Shown here: piece by piece, positions 13,099 to 23,378 of the stretch | Layout: each line of letters starts with the position of its first letter | Numbering within the stretch: position 1 is the stretch's first letter | Source: Diplonema papillatum | Taxonomy: Eukaryota; Euglenozoa; Diplonemea; Diplonemida; Diplonemidae | Direction: 5' to 3' | Length of the DNA: 64,000 nt | Assembly (NCBI GenBank): GCA_030068145.1 | Contig: JAPJBO010000905.1 | Span: 1 to 64,000, forward strand | Translations under genes and position numbers: made by a program | Notes under the pieces: generated by a model | Database searches by the model: none | Seen by the model: only the letters and a program-made list of their open reading frames with translations | Told to the model about the DNA's origin: nothing

Positions 13099-14018
13099 TT
13101 GCCCACCTTGAAAAGGCCTTTTAATGTCAACTTCCCGGGTGGACGTGGGGTACAAGAACGTGCATGTAATGGTATGTGCCCGAAAGCTGTGTCCTACCTG
13201 TTCTGCACCGTGTTTCGGTAGGCCTTCCACCCACGGAAACAATGGATGGACTGAGGGTCTGAGTGCCTGCTACACGAGCACAGGCAGATCTCTCCGGGGA
13301 GAGCTCGCGCAATCGTGTCTTGGCCAAACAGCATCGCAGGGCGCTCGAGGAGTGTGGCTGGCTGGTTGTATCGTCTGCGAGGACCACTGCTGTGGGACAA
13401 CGGCTGTGTTGCATTGGATGCCGTATTTGGTTGTCGGAACTTTGTGCAAACCAGCGTGGGTGTTCATCCGAAGCCTGTCTTTCGAGTTTCGCTTTATTGT
13501 GTCCACTGGCCGCTTGCAGTATGACGGCTGGACCCGGACTGGTGATAATAGTAAGCCCGTACACCGACCACGAGACTGGCCATCTTCCAAATGTTGGTAA
13601 CCCTGCCCTCAAGTTCGCGGATCTGGCCAACATAGTCGCGCCCTCATGAGCACGCTTCGTTGTTGGTTTCGCAGCTGCTGTGGCGGATTGCCTTCTTGTC
13701 CTCTTAGCATTTGGTTCCAAAGCAAAGGCGTGGGTGGGCATTGAATGGTTCGCACGGGGCACACAAGTCGAGAGCAACAACCTGCCTTGGCAAAGGAAGC
13801 CGTGCTCGCGAATCGTTTAGAGACACCAGACAAGGGTGGCGCGCGCCAAGAACTCGCTTGCACACAGCATCAAGTGCCTCCCATCTGTGCCGATAGAAGT
13901 GTCCAACGCACAACGACTGGTCATGGCGGGCTGGACTCTGTCAAGTCAGGTGCATGAAGACTAACCAGACGATGCACACGCAAGTCACATGGTTGATCAG
14001 CCAGACTACATGGCGACG
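13099..14018. other. intergenic, no gene recognised
   Basis: Begins with an R12 fragment (about 13146-13235). Overlapping open frames occur on both strands between 13120 and 13960, but none has a motif or conserved copy. Confidence 0.4.
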
Positions 14019-14384
14019 TCATGCTCCAGTTGTCGAATGGTTGTTCTGCGGTCTCAAGGAGCGACCGCAGGCGGGGCAAACCTCGACCCCCGCCGCTCGG
14101 TGGGCCAAGCAGCAATCTTCCGAGGCTTGCCCAGCCGAGGTGAGAAGCGACTCCGGGCACCCGTCGAGCACCGCGTCCGCTGCGCCGGCCCGGTGAGCGA
14201 ATCGGCACGCGTCCTGCCACCGGCAGCAGCCGGCGAGGCTGAAGGCGCGGCACGCTTCGCTGACGCCGCGCACGCGCCGCGGCGGCGGGTCGCCTTCCCT
14301 GTACAGCGTCACTGGCTTCCGAAACAGCGGGAGCAACACGGCCAGCCCGTCGGCGTCGGGCCGCGTCGGAGCGGGGGCGGCCAT
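14019..14384 (-). CDS. small CCCH zinc-finger protein
   Basis: ORF of 121 residues from the ATG at 14384. A canonical CCCH finger, C-X8-C-X5-C-X3-H, is formed by C45, C54, C60 and H64 (in ACRAFSLAGCCRWQDACRFAH the spacing is exact). A CPAC knuckle at residues 103-106, with nearby C91/C92 and H95, could form a second zinc site. CCCH fingers usually bind RNA or ubiquitin ligase partners; the role here is not known. The remainder is proline- and alanine-rich. A splice extension at either end is possible because the protein is short. Confidence 0.65.
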   Translation of the reverse strand: MAAPAPTRPDADGLAVLLPLFRKPVTLYREGDPPPRRVRGVSEACRAFSLAGCCRWQDACRFAHRAGAADAVLDGCPESLLTSAGQASEDCCLAHRAAGVEVCPACGRSLRPQNNHSTTGA

Positions 14385-14618
14385 CTTCTCATTTATTTTG
14401 CACCGGCGCTTGCTCCTTTGATTTGTCAGGTTGATTCCGGTAACGAACGAGATCTCGACCTTAAATAGGCGGGCGTGTCGTTGTAGGGGGTGTCTTTTGG
14501 CATCGGCGGCTTGCTGCTTACCCGAGACGCGCACTACTTCTTAAGGGGACTGCGCGCGACTTAGGTAGTGATACAACGGGGAACTTGAGGCGTCGGCTGT
14601 CTGGTGGTACCACGGTGT

Positions 14619-14744
14619 TCTGCATTCTCAAACGACAGTTTACCGTCGTGTTGCCATGTCTTGATAATTGTGGACGGTAGATCTGCATTCTCAAACGACA
14701 GTTTACCGTCGTGTTGCCATGTCTTGATAATTGTGGACGGTAAA
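14619..14744. repeat. two-copy 63-bp tandem repeat
   Basis: Unit begins TCTGCATTCTCAAACGACAG; copies at 14619-14681 and 14682-14744 are essentially identical. Each holds TTTACCGTC and GACGGTA, which in the second copy extends to a 9-bp inverted repeat (TTTACCGTC / GACGGTAAA) about 36 nt apart. Confidence 0.9.
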
Positions 14745-15116
14745 GTAGATTTCGCCGAGGCTGACCTGTTGCCGCTCTTTGAGGGGCTTGAGGGCATCTA
14801 ATTCCTAACTGGCGGGTTCTGAGAATGCATTGTTTCCCGGTATGCACACCGAGCCGGTCAACGTATTGGCATATTCAACATGATTCAGAGCGCGTCAGTG
14901 AAAGGTAGAGGAAGGAAGCAAGACCGCCGCTAGAGCATCGACTGCAGCATATGGCGTCGAGTCACAAAGAGGGCGTTCAGACCACGGCGGGGCACACAAA
15001 AAACGGAGGCTAATAGAGGGGGAAAAGGAAGGGTGTAAATGACTGGGGACGGTTGTGTGGCCACCGCCCCCTTCTGCTCGGGCGCCAGCTGTCAGCCCTG
15101 CCTTGGCAGCGCGCAT

Positions 15117-15285
15117 GAGAATGCTGCTGGCCACCTCGGTAGTTTGAGAATGCTGCTGGCCACCTCGGTAGTTTGAGAATGCTGCTGGCCACCTCGGTAG
15201 TTTGAGAATGCTGCTGGCCACCTCGGTAGTTTGAGAATGCTGCTGGCCACCTCGGTAGTTTGAGAATGCTGCTGGCCACCTCGTA
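15117..15285. repeat. 29-bp minisatellite, about 6 copies
   Basis: Period exactly 29 (starts at 15117, 15146, 15175, 15204, 15233, 15262); the unit includes GAATGCTGCTGGCCACCTCG. The last copy is truncated and runs into a third partial copy of the polyQ gene's 3' exon end. Because 29 is not a multiple of three, each strand stays open as an 87-nt, 29-residue super-repeat. Confidence 0.95.
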
Positions 15286-15345
15286 GCTGGTGTGGAGTTG
15301 TTGAAGTTCAACGGAGGAAGTACTCCCCCTTTTGAACAGAGGTGC
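15262..15345 (-). pseudogene. third, minimal copy of polyQ-gene exon end
   Basis: The minus frame reads GGVLPPLNFNNSTPAT, matching EGVLPPLSFNSAAPAPT of the gene at 16295-18199. Only this tail is preserved. Confidence 0.6.
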
Positions 15346-15749
15346 ATGCAAACGATGCTGTATCTTGTATGGGCGCAGTGTGAAGACGGCAAGCAGTAGG
15401 ACGGTTTGGAGGCAGACACCGCGTCGCTCAGACTACACGGGATGGATGGTGCAGCACAAAGAAATACAGCTCCGTCGCGTGAGTACGCAATGCATGTTCT
15501 TCTGAAGTAGGGGGTGTGTTGTCAACAGTTAGTGTACCTTTCAGGGTCAGAGACCTGTGCTTCGGAGTAAATGGTAACAAGAACTGGTTCCCGCCAACCA
15601 GTCTAGTGCGTATCAGGATACTGATGACCACCTTGGCGGGTTCGTGCTACCGGCGCCTGGACAACGGACCCTTTGACAGGTGCATGCAACCGGTGCATGA
15701 GTGGGCAGTCTCAGGGAAACAACGGGGTGCGTGGGTGCAACATAGCCTA

Positions 15750-16075
15750 CCTTCGTAATCCCCCGTTGCGTCCGTCGGGGCCGGCGCGGCTGAGTTGAAG
15801 CTCAGCGGAGGGAGCACACCCTCAACCTCGAGACCCCCGCCGCCGTCACCAGAGACAGGCAGCCGGTGCGGGATCTCGTGCAGGGGCCGCGTGAAGCCGG
15901 CAGGGCAGGGAGACAGGCTCGGTTTGGGAGGCAGGCAGTCAGCGGGCACCAGCGGGACGCCGCGCAGCTCTGTCAAGACGGGGTGTACGGTCACGCAGTG
16001 CGAGAACGCCGGCAGCGGGTTCTCCGCGGCGCCGCGTGCGGGTCGATCGCGGCCTGCACCCGCAGCGCTGTTTGC
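15750..16075 (-). pseudogene. second copy of polyQ-gene 3' exon end
   Basis: The minus frame carries HPVLTELRGVPLVPADCLPP, then FTRPLHEIPHRLPV, GGGLEVEGVLPPLSF and PAPTDATG, nearly repeating residues about 560-625 of the intact protein. It ends at the same AAG/GTAG splice-like junction. No upstream part of the gene is duplicated. Confidence 0.75.
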
Positions 16076-16206
16076 AGCCCAGTGGTATCAGCTTTTGACG
16101 GTAGTGTAGTGGACTACCGTGGCTGTAACGGGTAACGGGGAATTAGGGTTCGATACCGGAGAGGGCCCCGGACGCGTGGACATGCTTGAAGAGCAAGAGA
16201 CAAGAC

Positions 16207-16236
16207 GAGGTACGCTACGTGAACGTAGCGTACCTC
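16207..16236. repeat. perfect 14-bp inverted repeat (hairpin)
   Basis: GAGGTACGCTACGT is followed, after the two bases GA, by its exact reverse complement. It lies between the end of the polyQ gene and the duplicated exon end. Confidence 0.9.
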
Positions 16237-16294
16237 AACGTGAAGGTACGATTGTGCATGCTCTTTACGGCAAGAAGACTTGGCCAGTCTGCCG

Positions 16295-18199
16295 TCAGCA
16301 AGCCTTGGCAGCACGCATGAGGATGCTGCTGACTACCTTCGTAATCTCCCCCGTTGCGTCCGTCGGCGCCGGCGCTGCTGAGTTGAAGCTCAGCGGAGGG
16401 AGCACACCCTCTACCTCGAGACCCCCGCCGTCGTCACCAACAGGGACAGGCAGCCGGTGCGGGATTTTGTGCAGGGACCGCGTGAAGCCGGCAGGGCAGG
16501 GAGACGGGCTCGGTTTAGGCGGCAGGCAGTCAGCGGGCACCAGCATGACGCCGTGCAGCTCGGACAAGACGGGGTGTATAGTCGCGCAGTGCGCCGGGAG
16601 CGGCGGCGTCGGCGAGAACGCCGGCAGCGGGTTCCGCCGCGGCGCCGCGTGCGGGTCAATCGGGGCCTGCGCCCGCAGCGCGGTCTTGAGCCCGGTGGCC
16701 CCCGACGCGTAGACAGGCTTGCTCGACGCCGGATCGACCGTCGACGACACCCAGCGGCACCTGCCCGGCAGCGCGGCCTCCGGGCAGGTGCGAGGGGACG
16801 CGTGGGGGGCGTTGGCTGCGCGGGGGCCGTCGTCGTGTCTGTCCTGCCTGGTGGGCACTCCCGCTTCGAGGCGGGTCTGCCAGGCGCGGAGGGCGGTCCA
16901 CTCCCTCTCGCGGCGCGCCTCTTCGTACTGCAGGAACTCGTTCTGCTGCCGCGCGATGAACTGGGCTTCGGACACGACGTGCCACGCGTTCTCGACGTCG
17001 CTGTGCCACCTGCACGGCACCACCGACCACTCGTCGACGACGAACCGCTCGACGAGCCCCCACAGCAGCTGCGGCAGGGCCGAAGGGCTGTTTCCGTCGG
17101 AAGACCGGCTCCGGCTGCGTTCCGGGATGAACAGCGGCGTCCGCATCACCGACGCGAGCCGCGGGCTCATCCGGCCGGCCCCCGGCGGCGAGTGGCCGTG
17201 CCGCGCGTGGTGGCTGCGGCCCGGGGCGCGGGGGCTGCCGGAGGCGTCCGGGAAGAAGGGCTGCTGCGCCTGCGGCTGCGGCTGCTGCTGCTGCTGAGGG
17301 GGGTCTGCGGGCGCCCTGCGGGGCGCGAGGGGGTCCAGGTCTTGCCGCCGGCGCCTGCGAGACGAGGCGGCGGGGCCTGACTGCTGCTGCTGCTGCTGCT
17401 GCTGCTTGCTGAGGAGCAACCCGCTGACCTTGCGCTGTCCGGAGACGCCGGCTGACGAAGCTGCGGAGCCGGCGAACCCGGCGGCCAGCGGCCAGGGCCG
17501 CTTGCCGACCGGCATGCTCGACACCCCAGGCACGTTCCGCCACTTCCTATCGAGCAGGGGCGGCGGCGCACGCTCCGTCGGAGCCGGGCACGCGTAGTGC
17601 GGGTTGAAGCAGGGTACCACGCACGCGAGGATCTGCGCGAAGGCGGCCCGCGCGAGCTGGTGCATGGCCTGGGAGAGGTCGCTCATCTTCTGGTAGCCGG
17701 TGAGCAGGTTCCGGTGGTACATCTTCTTCAGCGAGAAGCTGACCCACCGCGGGAGGGCCCTCGGCGCCCGCGCCGAGGCGAAGAGCGACGTGCGGGTGCG
17801 CTGCATGCGCCGGAGCTTGATGCGGGTGAGGATCGACTTGAACACGAGGACCGTGCGCTGCCGCCGCAGCTGCCCGATTTCGGCCGACGCGCGGCTCCGG
17901 ATGGCTTCGCTCGCTTCGAACGCCTGCTTCCCCGCCTTCGCCCGCTCGTTGTTGAGGACGTCGGTGGCGCGCGCCCAGTCTTGCTGCTCCTGCGCTATCC
18001 GGTCCTGCACCGCGCGGTCGATCAGGCCGCTGACCCGATTCGCGGCCTCGTCGACGACGAAGTCGATGACCTCCATGTGTGTCGCGGACGCTGGGAGGCC
18101 CCGCGTGTCCACCAGCAGCAGCTCGCCCACTCGGTCCGCCTTCTCGCGCAGGCTCTCGATCTGGGCCACCGTGCTTTCGGCCGCCCGCCGGAAGTTCAT
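16295..18199 (-). CDS. large disordered polyQ protein, unknown function
   Basis: Open for 634 residues from the ATG at 18199 (MNFRRAAES). A lysine-rich upstream extension starts at GTG and crosses a possible acceptor (CAACAAAACAG), so another 5' exon may exist. Residues about 1-110 form a charged helical segment (ESLREKADRVGELL, DWARATDVLNNERAKAG). An arginine-rich stretch with GQLRRQRTVLVFKSILTRIKLRR follows. The middle is rich in S, P, R and Q, with an eight-glutamine run near residues 264-272 and further Q/PQ runs near 300, encoded by CTG/CAG-type repeats (17281-17298, 17381-17406). A conserved-looking block (LLWGLVERFVVDEWSVVPCRW) lies near residue 400. I recognise no family. An AAG/GTAGTC donor-like site near 16340 suggests the ORF's last codons may be intronic. 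Confidence 0.6.
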   Translation of the reverse strand: MNFRRAAESTVAQIESLREKADRVGELLLVDTRGLPASATHMEVIDFVVDEAANRVSGLIDRAVQDRIAQEQQDWARATDVLNNERAKAGKQAFEASEAIRSRASAEIGQLRRQRTVLVFKSILTRIKLRRMQRTRTSLFASARAPRALPRWVSFSLKKMYHRNLLTGYQKMSDLSQAMHQLARAAFAQILACVVPCFNPHYACPAPTERAPPPLLDRKWRNVPGVSSMPVGKRPWPLAAGFAGSAASSAGVSGQRKVSGLLLSKQQQQQQQQSGPAASSRRRRRQDLDPLAPRRAPADPPQQQQQPQPQAQQPFFPDASGSPRAPGRSHHARHGHSPPGAGRMSPRLASVMRTPLFIPERSRSRSSDGNSPSALPQLLWGLVERFVVDEWSVVPCRWHSDVENAWHVVSEAQFIARQQNEFLQYEEARREREWTALRAWQTRLEAGVPTRQDRHDDGPRAANAPHASPRTCPEAALPGRCRWVSSTVDPASSKPVYASGATGLKTALRAQAPIDPHAAPRRNPLPAFSPTPPLPAHCATIHPVLSELHGVMLVPADCLPPKPSPSPCPAGFTRSLHKIPHRLPVPVGDDGGGLEVEGVLPPLSFNSAAPAPTDATGEITKVVSSILMRAAKAC

Positions 18200-18305
18200 C
18201 GCGTGGGTGTGCACGTCCTTGTTGCCTGTTTTGTTGGAAGGGGTGAGCTTCGATATCGGCGAGGTGGATAGAAAATACTCGACTGCCTTTTGCTTATTTA
18301 TCCAT

Positions 18306-18405
18306 TCTTTGCTTTTTCTCACGAAAGGGCGGGTCGGTCCTGCTTTAGGTTGTGATAGGTTCGCAATCGTGGTAGCGCAAACTCAAGAGGTCTAGTCAAC
18401 GATTC
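18306..18405. repeat. dispersed repeat R10, copy 1
   Basis: Shares 'tttctcacgaa(a/c)gggcgggtcggtcctg', a 'gcaatcgtggta' segment and 'aagaggtctagtcaac' with copies at 31223-31345 and 35972-36070. Confidence 0.65.
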
Positions 18406-18789
18406 TTTCAACAGCTTTTCCGGAGTTGGGATAAACAAAGTAGCGGATGATCAGCATCAGCTGACCAAACGTGAAAATGATAAGGCAAACATTTCTTGTT
18501 CTTCGCGTGCACAGAGCAGGTTTATTAGCCTCTTTGGGGGGGACTCCTGTATTAGCACTTATTCGGCTTTGTCTTCTCTTCCATGTGCAACCGTTGTTCC
18601 GGAAATGTTCCCGTCGGTACGAATATATTCAAGAAAAACAATGGAGCGTGGCAGCCGAGCCCTTTGCCCGTTGTGACTGTTTCTGCGGGCATCTACGGGC
18701 ATCCGTTCCCCGCGCGGAGCGCCTTGCCACGCTCTCTTTGGGTGAGTTGGTTGCCGTTTGACGTGAAGCCCGCGGCCGTGCAGTACCCA

Positions 18790-20416
18790 CCGTTGGAACT
18801 TGCCACAGCGGCGAAGAAGTCCAGTACCCTTTTTAAAATGCAGCCGTCGCCGTCTCACAAACCCGGCGCAGGCGCTGGTGGTGTTGATTCCGAAGGGGGA
18901 GGGCCCACAGCCTCTCGAGCAGCGCCCGATCACGATAACGAGCGTTATATACCGCCTCTGGGCGGCGACGCGCCTCGGTTTCGTAAGGGAGTGGCAAGAA
19001 TCGTGGGCGCACCCGATCAACGCGGTTTCAGGAAGAAGGGAAGTACGCAGGAGGTGTACTGGCTCTTGGCGGCGAAGATGGAAGCGGCTCTGCTGAACGA
19101 CGAGGATCGTTTTGCCGTGGCTTTCGACTACAGCAAAAGTTTCGACCGCATACCGCAAGAGATCATGTTGAAGCTAGAAGAAGACACGGGACTGCCGCCA
19201 TCAGTGTTGAATGCAGTGCGGGGCATGTACCGCCAGCTGAGGCGACGGTTCAAGCTTCCGGCCGGGCTTGGGAAGGAGTTCCAGGCGACGAACGGGATTT
19301 TGCGGGGCTGTCCGCTGAGTGTAATCTTCCTCAACGCGCTCGTGTCGGTCTGGATGTATCTGGTTGGAGAGGAGGTCCCGGGAGCCGAACCGTAAGCATC
19401 GCATGACACCGAGGACGAAGCCGGATATGATGCGGGCAGTTTAGCTTTGAGGAGTTTTGCGGCGACACCGGTCCCCAACGCCCGAAAGAGCAAATGGACT
19501 GAAATGAGAGCTACGCGGCCACCGGACGAGGGGGAGGGCGGCAGGAAAAGAAAGCGAAAGAGCGAAGCCGAGGTCAACCCTCGGATAGCCGGCCAGAAGG
19601 TGACGTGGTTAAAGTGCTTGGGGGCAGGCTTGGGTGCCGACGGAGGTGCCCAGAAGGTCTTGTCGATCAGGTTGGATGAGGCGTCAAAAATCGTGAAGAG
19701 GGCGGGCAAGTTGCCCCTACCGCAGGAGAAGAACGAGAGGGTTTACGCTTCGGTCGTGATCCCGAAGGCGATTTACGGGTAGAGGGAGAAGAAGCGGCTC
19801 GCACAGTTGCCAGCTGCAATTGAAAGGGGGTTTGCGGGTAGGGATAGGCGGGGACGCTGCGCCGCGAATAGCCTCTCGCTCGTGAGGAAGGGTCACTTGG
19901 TGGATCCACCGGTGGCCGTGCACTGGAGACGGGCGACGGGCGAGGGAAGGAAGTCGATCTGAGGACACTGGACGACCTCAAGGAGCTGGGGCACCTGGCG
20001 CGCGAAGCCCGGAGGCTCTGGCGATGGCGGAACATCGACAGGAAGAACCTGGAGGGGATTGGAGGGCGTGGACGACTGCTGGAAGTAGGGCGCGGGACAG
20101 GGGAGAGCACAACGGAGCGCCTGTCGTAATCTTAGCGCGTATGAACGAGGTGTGCTCACCCACATCATGGCGGATGCAGTGCTGCCGCAGACGCGGCTGC
20201 ACCAACGGAAGATGCAACCGAGCGCAATGCAAGTACTGCGGAAACGAAGACGAGGACCACCTACACATGTGGTGGCGATGTGAAGAGTGGGACGCCCTAA
20301 GAACGACGTTTGCGGTAACCGCGCTGGAATGACAGAAATGTATGTCCGTTTGCGGGATCAAACCGAAGATAGAGGGAGGAGGCGAAGGAGCAGGGGCATG
20401 GGTCTGCAGGGGCTTG
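18790..20416 (+). mobile_element. degenerate LINE (non-LTR) retrotransposon, copy 1
   Basis: Pieces of one reverse transcriptase in different frames. QALVVLIPKGEGPQPLEQRP with ITITSVIYRLWA (18860-18970) gives the RT entry motif. After a frameshift near 19020 come QEVYWLLAAKMEAAL, the motif A segment FDYSKSFDRIP and the motif B segment GILRGCPLSVIFLNAL (to 19395). A further frame gives a degenerate motif C (SHDTED in place of YADD), NARKSK, and the thumb-like VTWLKCLGAGLGA / LPLPQEK block (to 19782). Near 20220-20290 a C-X2-C-X8-H-X4-C knuckle (CKYCGNEDEDHLHMWWRC), typical of the LINE C-terminus, is present. The RNase H seen in the second copy is missing because a DIRS-like RT module begins at 20417. 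It cannot encode a working enzyme. Confidence 0.78.
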
Positions 20417-21616
20417 ACGCGCCGCCCGCTGAACGAGCTGATGGAGCCCCCGCCGAAGCTCAGCCTCTTGCGTGTCGACGAGGTCATCAAGAAGATGATG
20501 TCGAAGTCACACGCAGTCGTAGTTGACCTGAAGTCCTACTTTTTCCAATTCCCAGTAGGACGGTCGACGTCGGCATTCTTCGGGCTTCGAACGAAGAGGC
20601 CGGACGGGGGCGTGGCCCTGTATCGGTGGCGCCGTCTGACGAGGGGCTGGTCGTACTCGCCGGTGATTGCGCAGGACTCCGCACTCGTCGTCACGGAGCC
20701 TGCGAAGGACGACAGGGTCGTCTGGTACGACGACTGGGCTCTCGTCGGTGACTGTCCGGACGCGCTTCGCGCAGTGCGCGACCGAGTCCTGCGACGCGCC
20801 CGCCAGGTGCGCATGACGGTCAACGACGAGAAGTCCGTCCTCGAGCCCAGCTCGACGCCGGTTGTCTTGGGGGTCGAGTTTGACCTCGCGGCGAAGAGGT
20901 ACCGACTGAAGCAGGAGTGGGCGAGGAAGGCGCACCTCCTCTTTTGCTCGGTCGGTTCGATGCAGATGACTTTGCGTGGCGTTTGGAAGGTCGTCGGAAC
21001 CGCCATTTGGGCATGGACGGTGTGGGGCACGCCACTCTGCAGAGTGAGCCCGGTGCTTGCCTGGATGGGGACCCTGGCGCACCAAGTCCTGACCGGTTCC
21101 CTGGGCTGGGAGTCGCTGGTCCGCGTGAGCGACGACGTTCTTCCGTTCCTGGCGGGGGTGAGGCGGCGCCTGTCGGGCAATCGATGGGTCGTTTTCGACT
21201 CGAAGCAGCGGGACACCCTCGTGGAGGCGTGGTCCGACGCCAGCATGCAGGGATGGGCTTGGCTAGTGGGTTCCATGGCGATGTGGGGCCCATGGAGGGA
21301 TGCACCGCAGCACATCTTCTTCGCCGAGCTTACGGCGGCCAAGTTTGCGGTTGCGTATGCGGCTTCGCGGTCTCCGCTGTCGACAATCAGAATATTTGTC
21401 GACAACTTGCCCGCCGTCAACTGCCTGAAGAACTGGAAGTCGAAGACCGAGCTCGGGAACCTCATCCTGTGCCAGGTGCGCGACGTCTTGGAGGAACACC
21501 AGTGTATCCTCGAGACTGTATGGGTCCCGACTGCTGAACAACTGGCAGACGTCTGGACACGAGATCCATACAGGCGGGGTATCCGGCCGCCCCGGACCCC
21601 GTTCTGTGTTGCATGA
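20417..21616 (+). CDS. DIRS/VIPER-like RT-RNase H module A, 5'-truncated
   Basis: From about 20417 the frame matches module B (41160-43148), starting at RRPLNELMEPPPKLSLL, and stays open for 399 codons to TGA at 21614. RT motif A is VVVDLKSYFFQFPVG, motif B is GWSYSPVIAQ and motif C is WYDDW. RNase H shows EAWSDAS, FFAELTAAKFA and IFVDNLPAVN, with a C-terminal WVPTAEQLADVW. About 265 N-terminal codons present in B are absent. The upstream 25 codons of the open frame come from the LINE knuckle region, so this is a chimeric ORF, not a natural start. The 3' flank (to 21806) is homologous to that of B and C. It is older than B/C, with many substitutions. Confidence 0.85.
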   Translation, partial: TRRPLNELMEPPPKLSLLRVDEVIKKMMSKSHAVVVDLKSYFFQFPVGRSTSAFFGLRTKRPDGGVALYRWRRLTRGWSYSPVIAQDSALVVTEPAKDDRVVWYDDWALVGDCPDALRAVRDRVLRRARQVRMTVNDEKSVLEPSSTPVVLGVEFDLAAKRYRLKQEWARKAHLLFCSVGSMQMTLRGVWKVVGTAIWAWTVWGTPLCRVSPVLAWMGTLAHQVLTGSLGWESLVRVSDDVLPFLAGVRRRLSGNRWVVFDSKQRDTLVEAWSDASMQGWAWLVGSMAMWGPWRDAPQHIFFAELTAAKFAVAYAASRSPLSTIRIFVDNLPAVNCLKNWKSKTELGNLILCQVRDVLEEHQCILETVWVPTAEQLADVWTRDPYRRGIRPPRTPFCVA

Positions 21617-21712
21617 GGTTCCTTACCTCGAAAGTTTTGTATTTGCGCTCCTGATAGCGCTGTTTTCTTTTTGCGAGACCCGGAGGCAGCGGGATCTCAG
21701 CTCATTGAGTTT

Positions 21713-21802
21713 CACGTCCAGGGATTTTTATTCCACATTCTCGCTTTCATTTCACCAACCCTGCGACCTTTATTATTTCACCGTTTCTGCCAGCGCGACC
21801 TT

Positions 21803-21806
<4 letters not shown>
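21713..21806. repeat. cassette R6' copy 1 with 20-bp core
   Basis: Contains the core CCACATTCTCGCTTTCATTT at 21733-21752 and ends in 'gcgaccttttcc' at the GA tract. Same as 43359-43436, 43560-43636, 60150-60227 and 60330-60403. Confidence 0.85.
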
Positions 21807-21894
<88 letters not shown>

Positions 21895-21922
21895 GAGAGA
21901 GAGAGAGAGAGAGAGAAGAGCG
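21807..21922. repeat. (GA)n joint R6' to R1
   Basis: Near-pure GA with one GGAAGA and one GAAGAGC interruption. Confidence 0.95.
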
Positions 21923-21923
21923 A

Positions 21924-22403
<480 letters not shown>

Positions 22404-22431
22404 GCAACTCCCCTCCCGACCGATCGCAAAC

Positions 22432-23378
22432 ATGGCGGAAGAGTGCCCGCACTGTGGGGGCTCGTTCGACCCGAAAGGGTTGGCCACCCACAAGAAGGCC
22501 TGCGGGCAGATGGCAGCTCGAGCAGGAGGGCGGGCACCCCGGTGCAGTCGCCGCTGGCACTGCCGGGCAGTGTGCAAGGGAAGAGGAGAAGGGCAGACGG
22601 GGAGGAAGGCGAGCCGCAGGAGGCGGTAAGGGATCTGGAGGAGAAGACGGCCCAGACCTTTGGGCAGGCGTCGCAGAAGGTCGCAGAGCATGATGTGCGG
22701 CTGCAGATGATGGAGGCGGGGAACGCGGAGATGAAGCAGATGCTCAGCAGTTTGATGGGTATGGTGACGGGGCTGTCGGCAGGCGGGATGCCGCAGAGGA
22801 GTCGCGCGTTGGGGTTCGCGGACCTCGGGGAGGGGGCGAGATGGCCGGGGATTTTTCCAGGACCAACGCGCATGGAAGTGCTCAGGGTTTTTGAAGCCCG
22901 GTTCGAGCGGGTGCTCTGCACGGGGGCGAGACCAGGGGCCCGGGAGCAGGCGAAAGGGCAGCTGGCGAACCTCGAGACGGGGTTCGATTATTTTTCGGAC
23001 CCGGAGAGGCCGGTGGGGGGGTCTTTTGGAGATGTGCACATGGTCGCAGTGGTGGACAGGGCGATTGCGCGGTTGGTGGCGCTCCAGTTCGGGGAGGAGA
23101 CGGGGGTAAAAGGAGGGCATGCGGGCATGTTCGAGAAGGCATTGGAAGAACAGGACCTGCCCGGGCCGCTGGCGGAGGCGTGGAAGGAGGCCGAAAGGCA
23201 GCGGGCGAGGAGCAAGGGGACAAAATCGCAGAGCTCGGGGCAATGGAACAGGAGCACGTACGTGCAGCCGGTAACCGGGGGGAAGATTGGGTACCCGACG
23301 GGGGGGTTTCGTCAGGGTGGAACGGGGTTCCAGACGGGGGGTTTTCGCCAGGGCGGAACGGGGAAAGGAAAGAAGTGA
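22432..23378 (+). CDS. gag-like protein of YR retroelement, frame-disrupted
   Basis: Starts at ATG 22432 with MAEECPHCGGSFDPKGLATH, a C-X2-C-X12-H-X4-C zinc finger. This frame soon leaves the coding signal; the frame -1 relative to it takes over between about 22525 and 22560 and runs to TGA at 23376. The second part has a coiled-coil segment (TAQTFGQASQKVAEHDVRLQ and MKQMLSSLMGMV), a globular block (ANLETGFDYFSDPERPVGGS, VVDRAIARLVALQFG), and a glycine-rich tail with repeated GGFRQGGTG. A zinc finger followed by a coiled coil and a basic, glycine-rich end fits a nucleocapsid-like gag of a DIRS/Ngaro/VIPER element. The frame break may be a mutation or a programmed shift. Confidence 0.68.

Noticed and set aside
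15117..15285. CRISPR array
   Set aside because: The 29-bp units are directly adjacent with no spacers, in a eukaryotic setting.
16457..17380. 307-codon plus-strand frame opposite the polyQ gene
   Set aside because: Arginine/glycine-rich antisense frame caused by high GC; no motif.
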